A DNA stretch of 64,000 nucleotides from positions 62,001-126,000 of the forward strand of contig NZ_WKKI01000006.1 of the NCBI RefSeq assembly GCF_009674805.1, in the 5' to 3' direction. Shown piece by piece: positions 17,309-28,409 of the stretch (its first letter is position 1; each line of letters begins with the position of its first letter). A program made the position numbers and the translations under genes. This DNA is from Metabacillus lacus (GTDB taxonomy: Bacteria > Bacillota > Bacilli > Bacillales > Bacillaceae). The notes beneath the pieces were generated by a model. It did no database searches. It saw only the letters and a list, made by a program, of their open reading frames with translations, and had not been told where the DNA came from.

Positions 17309-17380
17309 TTATGCAATCGATTTCCGTTTCAGGAAGTCTTTCCACTGTTTCTGGATTCTTTTCTTCAGCCGCTTGAGCAT
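17309..17380 (-). CDS. Predicted 23-aa cationic peptide
   Basis: ATG CTC (17380) begins an 23-codon frame encoding MLKRLKKRIQKQWKDFLKRK plus SIA: twelve Lys/Arg residues in an amphipathic helix. A textbook AAAGGAG lies eight bases upstream. The frame extends upstream to other ATGs, but none has a ribosome site. It lies between rpoY and ykrA, where I see no other gene. Without comparison to relatives it could be chance. Confidence 0.4.
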   Translation of the reverse strand: MLKRLKKRIQKQWKDFLKRKSIA

Positions 17381-17598
17381 ATACATCACTCCTTTGCTAT
17401 CTTGTCCAAGAGGTGAGAGGCGTTCTATATCTATTTCCATACTATTATATGGATTTCCTTTCATTGTTATCATGGTTACATGTGGTAAATTTATGAAGTT
17501 AACTAAGCGATGCCTGCTCTTTGGTTGTAAGCACCTTGTCTGGTATACTGTAGAAGACATTACTGCTTTATAAAATACATGAATAAAGGAGCGGAATC

Positions 17599-18372
17599 AT
17601 GAAGGATAAAATTATTTTCTTTGATATAGACGGAACGCTGCTTGATCACGACAAAAACATTCCTGAATCTACAAGAACAGCTGTGCAGGATTTAAAAAAA
17701 GCCGGACACCATGTAGCCATTTCCACGGGAAGAGCTCCATTTATGTTTGAAGATCTGCGCGAAGAGCTTGGAATCGATTCCTTCATTTCTTTTAATGGAC
17801 AGTTTGTTGTCTTTGAAGGGGATGTTATCTACAAAAACCCTTTGAACACAGAAACTCTTCAAAAAGTATTGAAATTCTCAGAAGAAACGGACCATGCACT
17901 TGTTTTTATGTCTGACAAAGAGATGATGGCAACCAAGGAAAATCATCCATACATACATCAAAGCATGGGCAGCTTAAAATTTGCCCACCCAGGCTTAAAC
18001 CCAGAGTTTTATAAACAAAATGAAATATACCAGACGCTTCTTTTCTGCAAGGAAGGAGAAGAAGAGAAATACGCCCATTTTGAGGATTTAAACTTTATTA
18101 GATGGCATGAATACTCTACAGATATTCTTCCTTACGGAGGATCAAAGGCAGAAGGAATTAAAAAACTTCTGGAACGTCTTGGCCGCGAAAAGGAAGATAT
18201 TTATGCCTTCGGGGACGGTTTGAATGACCTTGAAATGATTCGCTTTGCAGGTCATGGAGTTGCAATGGGTAATGCTGTACCAGCTCTGAAGGAAATTGCT
18301 GACTTTGTAACAAAGCCAGTAGATGAGGGCGGGATAGAGTATGCAGTGAAGGAGCTTGGGCTTCTTCCATAA
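17599..18372 (+). CDS. ykrA: HAD superfamily phosphatase YkrA (Cof type)
   Basis: A 257-residue Cof-type haloacid dehalogenase-like phosphatase. The nucleophile motif FFDIDGTLLD is at residues 7-16, motif II is AISTGRAPFM, the C2B cap occupies about 85-190, motif III Lys is in YGGSKAEGIKKLL, and motif IV is FGDGLNDLEMI. Substrates of the family are small sugar phosphates or cofactors, and the specific one is unknown. AAAGGAGCG precedes the ATG. The position next to defB matches B. subtilis. Confidence 0.9.
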   Translation: MKDKIIFFDIDGTLLDHDKNIPESTRTAVQDLKKAGHHVAISTGRAPFMFEDLREELGIDSFISFNGQFVVFEGDVIYKNPLNTETLQKVLKFSEETDHALVFMSDKEMMATKENHPYIHQSMGSLKFAHPGLNPEFYKQNEIYQTLLFCKEGEEEKYAHFEDLNFIRWHEYSTDILPYGGSKAEGIKKLLERLGREKEDIYAFGDGLNDLEMIRFAGHGVAMGNAVPALKEIADFVTKPVDEGGIEYAVKELGLLP

Positions 18373-18400
18373 AAAAGACACGGGGAGACCCGTGTCTTTT
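18373..18400. terminator. Bidirectional terminator between ykrA and defB
   Basis: AAAAGACACGGG (18373-18384) pairs perfectly with CCCGTGTCTTTT (18389-18400), loop GAGA. Confidence 0.9.
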
Positions 18401-18412
18401 AACAGTTTCTGT

Positions 18413-18967
18413 TCACCTTTCAACCGGCGTCGCCTGCTCCGGCTGTGCGAACGGTTCTTCTTCATTGATATGATCGTAGAACATGACGCCGTTTAGGTGG
18501 TCAATTTCATGTTGAAAGACGATCGAGAGAAGTCCCTTTAAGCGAAGCTCTACAGGGTTTCCATCAATGTCAGCTGCTTTTACTCTGATCCGCGCATTTC
18601 TTGGAACGAAACCTGGAACTGAACGGTCTACTGACAGGCATCCTTCTCCTGAAGTAAGGTAACTTTTTTCAACTGAATGGCTGATGATTTTTGGATTATA
18701 AAGTGCATATGTATGCTGCTTACCTTGTTCATCCATCGTGTGAATGGCGATCATTCTTTTTTTTACATTTATCTGGGGAGCTGCGAGTCCTATGCCGGGA
18801 CGGAGTCCATACTTTTCAGCCAATTCGGGATCCTGGCTGTTTTGTAAGTAATCAAGCATTTGCTTTAAGGTATCGTTATCTTCTGCTGATGGAGGAAGAG
18901 GTACCTCCGATGCTGGTTCTCTCAGGGCAGGATGTCCTTCCCTTACAATATCTTCCATTGTGATCAT
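18413..18967 (-). CDS. def: Peptide deformylase
   Basis: A 184-residue metalloenzyme that removes the N-formyl group from nascent proteins. The three motifs are present: GIGLAAPQ (motif 1), EGCLS (motif 2, metal Cys) and HEIDH (motif 3, two metal His and catalytic Glu). The insertion before motif 1 marks it as a type 2 enzyme, like B. subtilis DefB/YkrB (184 residues). The ATG at 18967 is used because AAGGAG lies eight bases upstream; the GTG at 18976 overlaps that site. Confidence 0.95.
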   Translation of the reverse strand: MITMEDIVREGHPALREPASEVPLPPSAEDNDTLKQMLDYLQNSQDPELAEKYGLRPGIGLAAPQINVKKRMIAIHTMDEQGKQHTYALYNPKIISHSVEKSYLTSGEGCLSVDRSVPGFVPRNARIRVKAADIDGNPVELRLKGLLSIVFQHEIDHLNGVMFYDHINEEEPFAQPEQATPVER

Positions 18968-19132
18968 TTCGTTCACTCCTTAAAAAACTCCTGGCAATTA
19001 GTTTAAATTATATAGCAAGAAAAAGAAAACTGAAAGGATATGCCCTGTAAAAGTTCACTGGGCTGAATTCCGGTCTTATATGTAAGGTATGCCTGCAGAA
19101 AGCAGGCAATAACCTAATTAGGACTATTTATG

Positions 19133-19285
19133 TTAGCAGATGAAAGCTGCACCCACAATTACAAGCAAGATGAAAAGTACTACGATCAAAGCGAAAGTAC
19201 GTCCTGCTCCAAAAGCACCGCCAACTGCTCCGCCATATCCATAAGAAGGATAACAGCAGCCATATCCATATCCATATCCGTACAT
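19133..19285 (-). CDS. YjcZ-family tiny sporulation membrane protein
   Basis: A 50-residue protein: a Gly/Tyr repeat head ([19 protein letters not shown]) followed by one membrane helix [20 protein letters not shown]. This is the tiny Bacillales transmembrane family to which YjcZ belongs, often made in the spore or mother cell. AAGGAGG is well placed before the ATG (19283-19285). It is monocistronic, between def and ykyA on the minus strand. Confidence 0.85.
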   Translation of the reverse strand: MYGYGYGYGCCYPSYGYGGAVGGAFGAGRTFALIVVLFILLVIVGAAFIC

Positions 19286-19562
19286 GTAAATGACCTCCTT
19301 GAAAATTTATACGCCCTCTTGGTAGTGCATTTGCCTGAGCGTTTACTTTACTTTATGTAATTGCGGCAAAAGTGTTTAGACTTTAGCCTAGTTAGGGAAT
19401 TCTTTTTTTGGGGTACAAGACTAATTAGAGGAAGAACTGCTATACATAGTGGAACTGATACATATGAAGATTTTTGTCGAACAAAATAGTTGATTTGTAT
19501 GTGTTGTAAAAAGTCTAATTACTATTTATAGTAGTAATGTTACTTAAGGGGGGAAACCAGAG

Positions 19563-20222
19563 ATGAAAAAGAGAACTTACAGCAGCTTAGTTTCTATGCT
19601 GCTGGCAATGATCATCCTTGCTGGGTGTTCCGGGACATCCCCGGCAGAAAATATCTATAATACACTGGAGAAAGTTGTTTCGCTTGAAGACACTTTCAAA
19701 GAACAGCAAGAACCGCTTTACGAGCTGGAGAGACAGGAAAATGAACTGTACAATCAAATAATTTCACTGGGTATGAAAGAATATGATGAAATTGTGTCCC
19801 TGTCTCAAGAAGCTGCTGGTCTTGTAGAGGAAAGGGAAGAAAGAATCACGCAAGAAAATGAAAGCATTCAGGAAGGCCGGCAGGAATTCGAAAAGATTAA
19901 TGATGAAATTGAAAAAATGGAAGATGGCGATGCTAAAAACAAAGCGATTGAACTTCGGGATGTGATGACAGAACGCTATCAGTCCTATGATCAGCTTCAT
20001 CAAAACTATACACAGGCCATTTCCCAGGATAAGCAATTGTACACCCTTCTCCAAAATGAAGACCTTAAATTGGATGAACTTGAAGGGCAGATCAGCCAGA
20101 TTAATGAAAGCTATGAAAAAGTGATTGAGGAAAACAAACGATTTAATGAATTTACAGATCAATACAATCAGACAAAAAAGGAATTCTACGAGGCGGCAGG
20201 CCTGGAAGTGAATGAAGCATAA
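19563..20222 (+). CDS. ykyA: YkyA-family lipoprotein
   Basis: A 219-residue secreted lipoprotein with signal peptide and lipobox LAGC (Cys22). The mature part is almost wholly charged coiled coil (about 30-205). It is the YkyA family, and the location just before pdhA is the same as in B. subtilis. The function is unknown; a cell-wall-binding role has been suggested for the family. GGGGGGAAACC lies upstream of the ATG. A terminator follows, so it is not part of the pdh transcript. Confidence 0.88.
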   Translation: MKKRTYSSLVSMLLAMIILAGCSGTSPAENIYNTLEKVVSLEDTFKEQQEPLYELERQENELYNQIISLGMKEYDEIVSLSQEAAGLVEEREERITQENESIQEGRQEFEKINDEIEKMEDGDAKNKAIELRDVMTERYQSYDQLHQNYTQAISQDKQLYTLLQNEDLKLDELEGQISQINESYEKVIEENKRFNEFTDQYNQTKKEFYEAAGLEVNEA

Positions 20223-20229
20223 ATATGAG

Positions 20230-20258
20230 CGGCCGGCTTTCAGCCTCGCCGTTTTTTT
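20230..20258 (+). terminator. Terminator of ykyA
   Basis: CGGC/GCCG and GGCT/AGCC form a bulged stem (20230-20251) followed by seven T. Confidence 0.7.
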
Positions 20259-20771
20259 GTATGATGGCATCCTTCCTGCTGTAATCGTTTAGCATAGTGA
20301 TTGAAATTCCACACACGTTAGTTGCTGCCTTTTTGGCTGTTATGCTGCTGCAAAAACACAAGAGGAACTTCATAAATTGTGCAAGTATGTATCTGTATTA
20401 ATTTATATAATACAGCACCAGTTGAGTAACTATAACAGTTTAAAGTTCATCCATTTTATAACAGTTTTTCAAGGATTTTATTCCTTTTTTTCTGAACAAA
20501 ACATAAGGATTGACGGAAATAAATCCAATAGTGTAAACTAATCACTGTTATGATTAATTGTATTAATTTGAACTGTGGTTAAATTAATACAGTTTTTAAA
20601 TACATGAGGAAACATACATATCATTGCAAGTATTTAAACAAACTACAAAGTGGCAGGCATAATAGGAATCTTATTTATGTGTCTTGGTGTCCTTTTTGGG
20701 GTAACCTAATGCTGTGTATGTCTGGAATTCTCTAAATATTTATTTGAAATCGAAAGGAAGAGGTGACTTAG
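20259..20771 (+). promoter_or_regulatory. pdh promoter region and long leader with attenuator-like hairpin
   Basis: TTGACG (20510-20515) and TAAACT (20534-20539, 18-base spacer) are a plausible sigma-A promoter. In the leader TGTATTAATTT (20559-20569) pairs perfectly with AAATTAATACA (20581-20591), followed by GTTTTTAAAT. The loop segment AACTGT (20571-20576) is also complementary to ACAGTT (20589-20594), so two exclusive folds are possible. No ORF with a ribosome site is present. The region is AT-rich, which lowers confidence in the fold. Confidence 0.45.
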
Positions 20772-21887
<1,116 letters not shown>

Positions 21888-21890
21888 GCC

Positions 21891-22868
21891 ATGGCGCAAA
21901 TGACAATGATTCAAGCAATCACTGATGCGTTACGCACAGAATTAAAGAATGACGAAAACGTCTTAGTATTCGGAGAAGACGTTGGAGTTAACGGCGGTGT
22001 GTTCCGTGCTACAGAAGGATTGCAGAAAGAATTCGGGGAAGATCGTGTGTTTGATACCCCGCTTGCTGAATCTGGTATTGGCGGGCTTGCTATCGGTCTG
22101 GGCTTAACTGGATTCCGCCCTGTAATGGAAATCCAATTCTTTGGGTTCGTTTACGAAGTAATGGACTCTGTTTCAGGACAAATGGCTCGTATGAGATACC
22201 GTTCTGGCGGACGCTGGACTTCTCCAGTAACAATTCGTTCTCCTTTCGGTGGAGGTGTACATACACCTGAGCTTCATGCTGACAGCCTTGAAGGATTAAT
22301 GGCACAGCAGCCTGGATTGAAAGTTGTAATTCCTTCTACACCGTACGATGCAAAGGGTCTATTGATTTCTGCAATTCGTGATAACGATCCTGTTGTTTAT
22401 CTTGAGCATATGAAACTTTACCGTTCTTTCCGTCAGGAAGTACCTGAAGAGGAATACACAATTGAACTAGGCAAAGCAGATGTTAAGCGCGAAGGAAGCG
22501 ATATTTCCATCATCACTTACGGTGCAATGGTTCATGAATCACTAAAAGCAGCGGAAGAGCTTGAAAAAGAAGGAATTTCTGCAGAAGTAGTGGATTTGCG
22601 TACAGTTCAGCCGCTTGATCTTGAAACTATTATTGCTTCAGTTGAAAAAACTGGACGTGCTATTGTTGTTCAAGAAGCTCAAAAGCAAGCGGGCATCGCT
22701 GCAAACGTTGTTGCAGAAATCAATGACCGTGCAATCTTAAGCCTTGAAGCACCTGTATTGCGTGTGACTGCGCCTGATACGGTATTTGCTTTCTCTCAAG
22801 CTGAGAGCGTGTGGCTTCCTAACTTTAAAGACGTAATTGAAACAGCTAAAAAAGTACTAAGCTTCTAA
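21891..22868 (+). CDS. pdhB: Pyruvate dehydrogenase E1 beta subunit
   Basis: A 325-residue transketolase-like subunit that forms the alpha2beta2 E1 with PdhA and contributes the ThDP-activating Glu (region [20 protein letters not shown]). The segments [19 protein letters not shown] and the C-terminal domain [15 protein letters not shown] are typical. It overlaps no gene and is 3 bases after pdhA; AGGAGTCG within the pdhA end serves as ribosome site. High similarity of pattern to B. subtilis PdhB (325 residues). Confidence 0.97.
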   Translation: MAQMTMIQAITDALRTELKNDENVLVFGEDVGVNGGVFRATEGLQKEFGEDRVFDTPLAESGIGGLAIGLGLTGFRPVMEIQFFGFVYEVMDSVSGQMARMRYRSGGRWTSPVTIRSPFGGGVHTPELHADSLEGLMAQQPGLKVVIPSTPYDAKGLLISAIRDNDPVVYLEHMKLYRSFRQEVPEEEYTIELGKADVKREGSDISIITYGAMVHESLKAAEELEKEGISAEVVDLRTVQPLDLETIIASVEKTGRAIVVQEAQKQAGIAANVVAEINDRAILSLEAPVLRVTAPDTVFAFSQAESVWLPNFKDVIETAKKVLSF

Positions 22869-22882
22869 GTAAAACATTGAAG

Positions 22883-22912
22883 AGAAATCAGGGGATTCTG
22901 ATTTCTTTTCTT
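22883..22912 (+). terminator. Stem-loop between pdhB and pdhC
   Basis: AGAAATCAG (22883-22891) pairs with CTGATTTCT (22898-22906), followed by TTTCTT. It looks like a weak terminator or an RNA-processing hairpin that would lower pdhC expression or protect the upstream message; it cannot be a full stop, since pdhC has no obvious strong promoter of its own. Confidence 0.5.
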
Positions 22913-22945
22913 ACTGATAAACAAAAATCTGGGAGGTAGTTAAAC

Positions 22946-24337
22946 GTGTCATTTGAATTCAAACTGCCGGATATCGGCGAGGGTATCCACGAAGGTGAAA
23001 TCGTAAAGTGGTTCGTAAAGCCGGGCGATGAAGTAAATGAAGATGATGTACTTGCAGAAGTGCAGAACGATAAAGCTGTAGTTGAAATTCCTTCTCCTGT
23101 AAAAGGAAAAGTAACTGAACTGAATGTTGATGAAGGAACAGTAGCAACAGTAGGTCAGACAATTATCACATTTGATGCTCCTGGCTATGAGGATCTTAAG
23201 TTCAAGGGAGATCATGAAGACGAAGCTCCTAAGAAGGAAGAGCCTAAAGGTGATGCAAAAACAGAAGCACAGGTTCAATCCACTATGGAAGCAGGACAAG
23301 ATATTTCAAAGGCTGTAACTTCAGAAGACGATCAAGTTCCTGCTACAGGTGCAGGCACACAGGATCAAGTTGAAGTTGATCCTAACAAACGAGTAATTGC
23401 GATGCCGTCAGTACGCAAATATGCACGTGAAAAGGGTATTGAAATTCGTCAGGTTTCAGGTTCCGGCAAAAACGGGCGCGTTCTGAAAGAAGATATTGAT
23501 TCGTTCGTTTCAGGCGGAGCACAGACTGCTCCTCAAGAGGCACCTTCAACAGATGCACCTCAAACTGAAGTTGCAACAGAAGGAAAAGAGGAAAAAGCAC
23601 CTGCAGCAGCTGCTACAGCAGTTCCGGAAGGTGAATTCCCTGAAACTCGTGAAAAAATGAGCGGAATCCGCAAGGCAATTGCAAAAGCTATGGTAAACTC
23701 TAAGCATACAGCTCCTCATGTTACATTAATGGACGAAGTAGATGTAACAGAGCTTGTAGCACACCGCAAAAAATTCAAAGGTGTTGCAGCAGACCAGGGT
23801 ATTAAGTTAACATATTTACCGTACGTAGTGAAAGCTCTTACATCAGCGCTTAAAAAGTACCCTGTATTGAATACATCACTTGATGATAAAACAGACGAAA
23901 TTGTTCAAAAGCATTATTATAACATCGGTATCGCTGCTGATACTGAAAAAGGCTTATTGGTGCCAGTCGTGAAAAATGCTGAACGCAAATCTGTTTTCAC
24001 TATCTCTGATGAAATCAATGGACTTGCTGTAAAAGCGCGCGAAGGCAAGCTTGCTCCTGCTGAAATGAAGGGCGCTTCTTGCACAATCACTAATATTGGT
24101 TCAGCTGGCGGACAGTGGTTTACTCCAGTTATCAACCACCCTGAAGTTGCAATTCTTGGTATCGGCCGCATTGCTGAAAAACCGGTTGTGCGTGACGGTG
24201 AGATTGTTGTTGCACCAGTTCTGGCGTTATCGCTAAGCTTTGATCACCGCATGATTGATGGAGCAACGGCTCAGAATGCATTAAACCACATCAAGCGTTT
24301 ACTGAACGATCCACAATTAATTTTAATGGAGGCGTAA
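22946..24337 (+). CDS. pdhC: Pyruvate dehydrogenase E2, dihydrolipoamide acetyltransferase
   Basis: A 463-residue E2 core protein. It has one lipoyl domain (1-80, lipoyl Lys43 in [12 protein letters not shown]), an Ala/Pro/Glu-rich linker, a peripheral subunit-binding domain (about 150-187, [16 protein letters not shown]), a second Ala-rich linker, and the acetyltransferase domain (about 230-463) with the active-site DHRMIDG near the C-terminus. GGGAGG precedes a GTG start. E2 forms the 60-mer scaffold of the complex. Confidence 0.97.
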   Translation: MSFEFKLPDIGEGIHEGEIVKWFVKPGDEVNEDDVLAEVQNDKAVVEIPSPVKGKVTELNVDEGTVATVGQTIITFDAPGYEDLKFKGDHEDEAPKKEEPKGDAKTEAQVQSTMEAGQDISKAVTSEDDQVPATGAGTQDQVEVDPNKRVIAMPSVRKYAREKGIEIRQVSGSGKNGRVLKEDIDSFVSGGAQTAPQEAPSTDAPQTEVATEGKEEKAPAAAATAVPEGEFPETREKMSGIRKAIAKAMVNSKHTAPHVTLMDEVDVTELVAHRKKFKGVAADQGIKLTYLPYVVKALTSALKKYPVLNTSLDDKTDEIVQKHYYNIGIAADTEKGLLVPVVKNAERKSVFTISDEINGLAVKAREGKLAPAEMKGASCTITNIGSAGGQWFTPVINHPEVAILGIGRIAEKPVVRDGEIVVAPVLALSLSFDHRMIDGATAQNALNHIKRLLNDPQLILMEA

Positions 24338-24341
24338 ACAG

Positions 24342-25754
24342 ATGGTAGTAGGAGATTTCCCTATTGAAACTGACACTCTTGTCATCGGTGCGGGACCTGG
24401 CGGCTATGTAGCTGCCATCCGCGCTGCTCAGCTAGGACAAAAAGTAACAATCGTAGAAAAAGGCACTCTTGGCGGTGTCTGCCTTAACGTTGGATGTATT
24501 CCTTCCAAGGCACTTATTTCCGCAGCACACCGTTATGAAACAGCACAGCATTCTGAAGATATGGGTATCTCTGCTGAGAATGTCACTGTTGACTTTTCTA
24601 AGGTTCAAGAATGGAAAGCTGGAGTTGTTAAAAAACTTACTGGCGGTGTAGAAGGTCTTTTAAAAGGCAACAAAGTTGAAATTGTCAGAGGCGAAGCTTA
24701 CTTCGTAGATAATGAAACTGTACGTGTGATGGATGAGAATTCAGCTCAAACTTATAAGTTTAAAAATGCAATTATTGCGACTGGATCACGTCCGATTGAA
24801 CTTCCTGCCTTTAAATATTCTGAGCGCGTACTAGATTCCACAGGTGCACTTAGCTTAAAGGATATTCCTAAAAAGCTGGTTGTCATTGGTGGAGGCTACG
24901 TTGGTACAGAGCTGGGTACTGCTTATGCTAACTTCGGCACAGAGGTTGTGATTCTTGAAGCAGCTGACGAAATTCTTGCTGGTTTTGAAAAGCAAATGAG
25001 CTCACTCGTAAAGCGTAATCTTAAGAAAAAAGGCAATGTAGAAATCTTCACTAAAGCAATGGCTAAAAGTGTAGAAGAAACTGAAGCTGGAATTCAGGTT
25101 ACTTTTGAAGTGAAAGGCGAGGAGAAGTCAGTTGAGGCTGATTATGTTCTTGTCACTGTTGGACGCCGTCCAAACACTGATGAACTTGGTCTTGAGCAGG
25201 TTGGCGTTGAAATGACAGACCGCGGTATTATTAAGATTGACAAACAATGCCGTACAAATGTATCCAACATCTTTGCAATCGGTGATATCGTTGAGGGCCC
25301 TCCTTTGGCTCATAAAGCTTCTTACGAAGGTAAAGTGGCTGCTGAAGTAATTGGCGGAGAACATGCAGAAATTGACTATTTGGGAATTCCTGCTGTTGTA
25401 TTCTCTGAGCCTGAACTTGCAACTGTCGGGTATACAGAAGCACAGGCAAAAGAAGAAGGTCTTGACATTACTGCTGCTAAGTTCCCGTTTGCAGCAAACG
25501 GCCGTGCATTGGCACTGAACAATACAGACGGATTCTTAAAGCTTGTAACGCGTAAAGAAGATGGATTGGTTATTGGTGCTCAAATTGCAGGACCAAGCGC
25601 ATCTGATATGATTGCTGAGCTTGGTTTGGCAATTGAAGCGGGCATGACTGCTGCTGACATTGCAATGACAATTCATGCTCATCCAACTCTTGGTGAAATT
25701 ACAATGGAAGCAGCGGAAGTTGCAATTGGAAGTCCAATTCACATTGTAAAATAA
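24342..25754 (+). CDS. pdhD: Dihydrolipoamide dehydrogenase (E3)
   Basis: A 470-residue FAD disulfide oxidoreductase that reoxidises lipoamide with NAD. FAD motif [12 protein letters not shown] is at residues 15-26, the redox disulfide is Cys47/Cys52 in [13 protein letters not shown], the NAD motif is [12 protein letters not shown], and the C-terminal HAHPTLGEI carries the catalytic His-Glu pair. GGAGGCG within the pdhC end is the ribosome site, with 4 bases between the genes. It is also shared by other ketoacid dehydrogenases in the cell. Confidence 0.97.
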   Translation: MVVGDFPIETDTLVIGAGPGGYVAAIRAAQLGQKVTIVEKGTLGGVCLNVGCIPSKALISAAHRYETAQHSEDMGISAENVTVDFSKVQEWKAGVVKKLTGGVEGLLKGNKVEIVRGEAYFVDNETVRVMDENSAQTYKFKNAIIATGSRPIELPAFKYSERVLDSTGALSLKDIPKKLVVIGGGYVGTELGTAYANFGTEVVILEAADEILAGFEKQMSSLVKRNLKKKGNVEIFTKAMAKSVEETEAGIQVTFEVKGEEKSVEADYVLVTVGRRPNTDELGLEQVGVEMTDRGIIKIDKQCRTNVSNIFAIGDIVEGPPLAHKASYEGKVAAEVIGGEHAEIDYLGIPAVVFSEPELATVGYTEAQAKEEGLDITAAKFPFAANGRALALNNTDGFLKLVTRKEDGLVIGAQIAGPSASDMIAELGLAIEAGMTAADIAMTIHAHPTLGEITMEAAEVAIGSPIHIVK

Positions 25755-25770
25755 TAGAGTCATTAAGTTA

Positions 25771-25810
25771 AAAAAACCCGGCCGTCCATTTGGACAGACC
25801 GGGTTTTTTT
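25771..25810 (+). terminator. Terminator of the pdh operon
   Basis: AAAAACCCGG pairs with CCGGGTTTTT around an inner GTCC/GGAC stem (25771-25809), ending in seven T. Confidence 0.9.
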
Positions 25811-25907
25811 GTGCTCTATTGGAGATAAAGGGCTAAGTTTATCTTCAGCGTGCTGAGTGCCGTTTATGATTTAACAAAGGGGGTAAAATCTAACAAAGAG
25901 TTTGTAA

Positions 25908-26282
25908 CTATTGATTCAATATCTTTTTGAGAGGTTTTAATATTTCATCTTTAGCAGTATAACTGCCTTCAAGATGCAAAAGAATTGTTTCATTCTCGAT
26001 CACAATAATAGCAGGATAAGAATCTACTTTATAGGGGTTCTTTTTCTTCTCAGGATACACAATCATGCCATTGATTTCTTGAGGAAAGTCCTTTTTCAAG
26101 TCCAGGAGGGCATCATAGTAGGCTGTTTCCTTATCAATTCTACTTTCATTTGAAAAAAATAATATTTGCCTATCAGAATGCAACTCCACACTTCCATGCT
26201 CTTTTTGGTAAAAGCTGAGATGTGAACATGCTGACAATATAATGAGCGGCATGAACATAATCAGAATAGACGTCTTTTTCAT
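25908..26282 (-). CDS. slp: Small lipoprotein, Slp-like
   Basis: A 124-residue lipoprotein: signal peptide with lipobox LSAC (Cys19), then an alpha/beta mature domain (RQILFFSNES, AYYDALLDLKKDFP, YPAIIVIENETILLHLEG) that could be a degenerate thioredoxin fold without the CxxC. It lies just after pdhD, where B. subtilis carries slp, a peptidoglycan-associated lipoprotein of similar length; the name rests mainly on that position. Here it is on the opposite strand to pdhD. Ribosome site: AAAGAGGTG before the ATG. Confidence 0.6.
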   Translation of the reverse strand: MKKTSILIMFMPLIILSACSHLSFYQKEHGSVELHSDRQILFFSNESRIDKETAYYDALLDLKKDFPQEINGMIVYPEKKKNPYKVDSYPAIIVIENETILLHLEGSYTAKDEILKPLKKILNQ

Positions 26283-26481
26283 TTATTGTCACCTCTTTAT
26301 GTGAAGTTCCATATACAAGATTACTCCGTTCGCCATTGAAATTAACATAATCTTAGCATATGAATGAAAATTTCCTGTGAATTTCATCCAATTGTTACAA
26401 AAATGAAAAATATTTGGCATAATCACTGCGTATTTTAGTTATAAAGTAAATTTTGTGTAAACTATGAGAGGAGAGGAAGAG

Positions 26482-26730
26482 ATGTTTGAAAAATGGACAG
26501 TCCTGTTTGTATTGCAAAGTGTCATCTGGAGTGGATTTATGACCGTGGATACGCTTTCCTACAAAGATGGTGTGATTGCAAAAACCATTTTGCTGTTTAT
26601 TTTCATTTATTTCGCCTATCTTGTAGGCATGTATGTCATTCGGTCAGCGAGGCATGCTGTTTTTGCAACCGTACTTACAATGGCTGTTTTTCTGGGTGGA
26701 AAACAAATTTATTCTGTCCTTCTTTTTTAA
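26482..26730 (+). CDS. Hypothetical small membrane protein, 82 aa
   Basis: Three hydrophobic segments (about 6-22, 35-55, 62-80) with short polar ends, starting MFEKWTVLFVLQSVIWSGFM. No recognised family. GAGAGGAGAGGAAG precedes the ATG at 26482; an upstream in-frame ATG at 26464 would use this site as coding sequence. It is monocistronic and convergent with the BCCT transporter gene. Confidence 0.6.
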   Translation: MFEKWTVLFVLQSVIWSGFMTVDTLSYKDGVIAKTILLFIFIYFAYLVGMYVIRSARHAVFATVLTMAVFLGGKQIYSVLLF

Positions 26731-26731
26731 A

Positions 26732-26759
26732 AGCTCCCATGCCCTCCGGCAGAGGAGCT
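26732..26759. terminator. Shared terminator between convergent genes
   Basis: AGCTCC (26732-26737) pairs with GGAGCT (26754-26759), and inner TGCC with GGCA. On the minus strand TTTTAAAAAAG follows. Confidence 0.6.
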
Positions 26760-26765
26760 GATTTC

Positions 26766-28283
26766 TTATTTCTGTCCTTTTAGCTCTTTTCTTTCTGAGC
26801 GCAGGGCTTTTCCGAGTGAGAAAACCATCAGAATCATGATGACTGTAAAGGGAAGTGCTGCAATAATCGCTGCAGTTTGCAGGGCGCTTAGTCCTCCTGT
26901 AGACAGCAAAATGGCTGCAGCTGATGATTGTACCAATCCCCAGACGAACTTAATTTTGTTTGGAGGATTCAGCATACCATTTGTCGTTTGCATCCCCAGC
27001 ACGAATGTTGCTGAATCCGCAGAAGTGATAAAGAAAGTAGTGATTAGAAAAATAGCCAGGAAGGACATGATCTTTCCTAAAGGAAATTGTTCCAATACAG
27101 CAAACAAAGCTACTTCCATGCCTTTGTTGTTCATAACTTCCGAAATCATAACCCCTTCAAAGTGTTCAAGAAACAGGGAAGATCCCCCGAAAACTGAGAA
27201 CCACAAAGCTCCAAAAAGTGGTGGAACAGTTAATACACCTATCAAAAACTCTTTAATGGTTCTGCCTCTTGAGATTCTTGCAATAAATGTACCTACAAAT
27301 GGCGCCCATGAAATCCACCATGCCCAATAAAAAATGGTCCAATCTTCCACCCACGTGTTCTCCTGCTGAAAAGGAGTCATTCTAAAGCTCATTCCCGGAA
27401 GGTTTTGAATATAGCTTCCGAGTGTAGTGGTGAATAAGTTCATAATAAAATTTGTTGGTCCTGCAAACAAAAGAAACAAGAGAAGGAGTATGGCTAGTGT
27501 AACATTCACGTTGCTGAGATACTTAATGCCTTTATTTAAGCCGGTTTGTGCAGAGAGCATATATAATATGGTTACAATAAATATGATTAGTAGCTGTGTG
27601 GCCAGTGTGTTTTGTACTCCCTCAAACAAATAGCTGAGACCGCCGCTGATTTGCACCGCGCCAAGTCCCAAAGAGGTTGCTACTCCAAAAATCGTGGCAA
27701 AAACCGCGATGAAATTAATAAGGATCCCCGTTTTTCCGTTCACCCTATCTCCCAGTATCGGTTTTAATATATTGCTGATTACGCTGCTTTCTTTTTTCCT
27801 GAAAGTAAAGTATGCAAGAGAGAGTGCGATAACGGAATAAATTCCCCACGGATGAAAACCCCAGTGAAAAAAAGAATATCTTATAGCTGTTCTTGCTGCA
27901 GCATCTGTGTATCCTGCTCCTGCAGGCGGATAAATATAATGGTTCATTGGCTCCGATACGCCCCAGAAAACAAGCCCGATGCCCATTCCAGCACTAAACA
28001 GCATGGAAAACCACGATATGTAAGAGTACTCCGGCTCTTCATCTTCTTCACCCAACTTTAAACTCCCGTACTTTGAAAAGATCAAACCTATAGAGAAAAT
28101 CAGAAACAAAGTGGCAGACAAAAGATAAAACCATCCAAATTTATCTATTATAAATCCATATAAGCGGTCGGTTGCCGCTGCAAGCTGATATTGTCCAAGC
28201 AGGCTTTCCGGAAGGACTCCCCAAAAAATAAGCGCAGCAGAAACTGCTAGTGAAATAATGAAGACAGGATTTCTGTTTTTCAA
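26766..28283 (-). CDS. BCCT family (glycine betaine-type) transporter
   Basis: A 505-residue transporter with 12 membrane helices. The BCCT signature FYWAWWISWAPFVGTFIARI and ISRGRTIKEF is intact, and GMGIGLVFWGVSEPMNHYI holds the Trp-rich segment of the substrate site. Members import glycine betaine, choline or carnitine with sodium as osmoprotectants (OpuD/BetL type). The start is a TTG at 28281-28283, because GGGAGGAAATT sits correctly before it; upstream in-frame codons lack a ribosome site. The exact substrate cannot be fixed from sequence. Confidence 0.9.
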   Translation of the reverse strand: MKNRNPVFIISLAVSAALIFWGVLPESLLGQYQLAAATDRLYGFIIDKFGWFYLLSATLFLIFSIGLIFSKYGSLKLGEEDEEPEYSYISWFSMLFSAGMGIGLVFWGVSEPMNHYIYPPAGAGYTDAAARTAIRYSFFHWGFHPWGIYSVIALSLAYFTFRKKESSVISNILKPILGDRVNGKTGILINFIAVFATIFGVATSLGLGAVQISGGLSYLFEGVQNTLATQLLIIFIVTILYMLSAQTGLNKGIKYLSNVNVTLAILLLLFLLFAGPTNFIMNLFTTTLGSYIQNLPGMSFRMTPFQQENTWVEDWTIFYWAWWISWAPFVGTFIARISRGRTIKEFLIGVLTVPPLFGALWFSVFGGSSLFLEHFEGVMISEVMNNKGMEVALFAVLEQFPLGKIMSFLAIFLITTFFITSADSATFVLGMQTTNGMLNPPNKIKFVWGLVQSSAAAILLSTGGLSALQTAAIIAALPFTVIMILMVFSLGKALRSERKELKGQK

Positions 28284-28409
28284 ATAAATTTCCTCCCAGG
28301 CTGTTATCAATGTGACGTACAGGGTATATATAGTAAGGTGTCTTATATAGAATGATTCAAAACCATTCTTTATATACTGAATGGCAGGAAGGAAATGGGG
28401 GGAACAAAA

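Noticed and set aside
17226-17573. 115-codon plus-strand frame.
   Set aside because: No ribosome site, odd residue composition, and it overlaps the start region of the ykrA leader; it reads like a chance frame.
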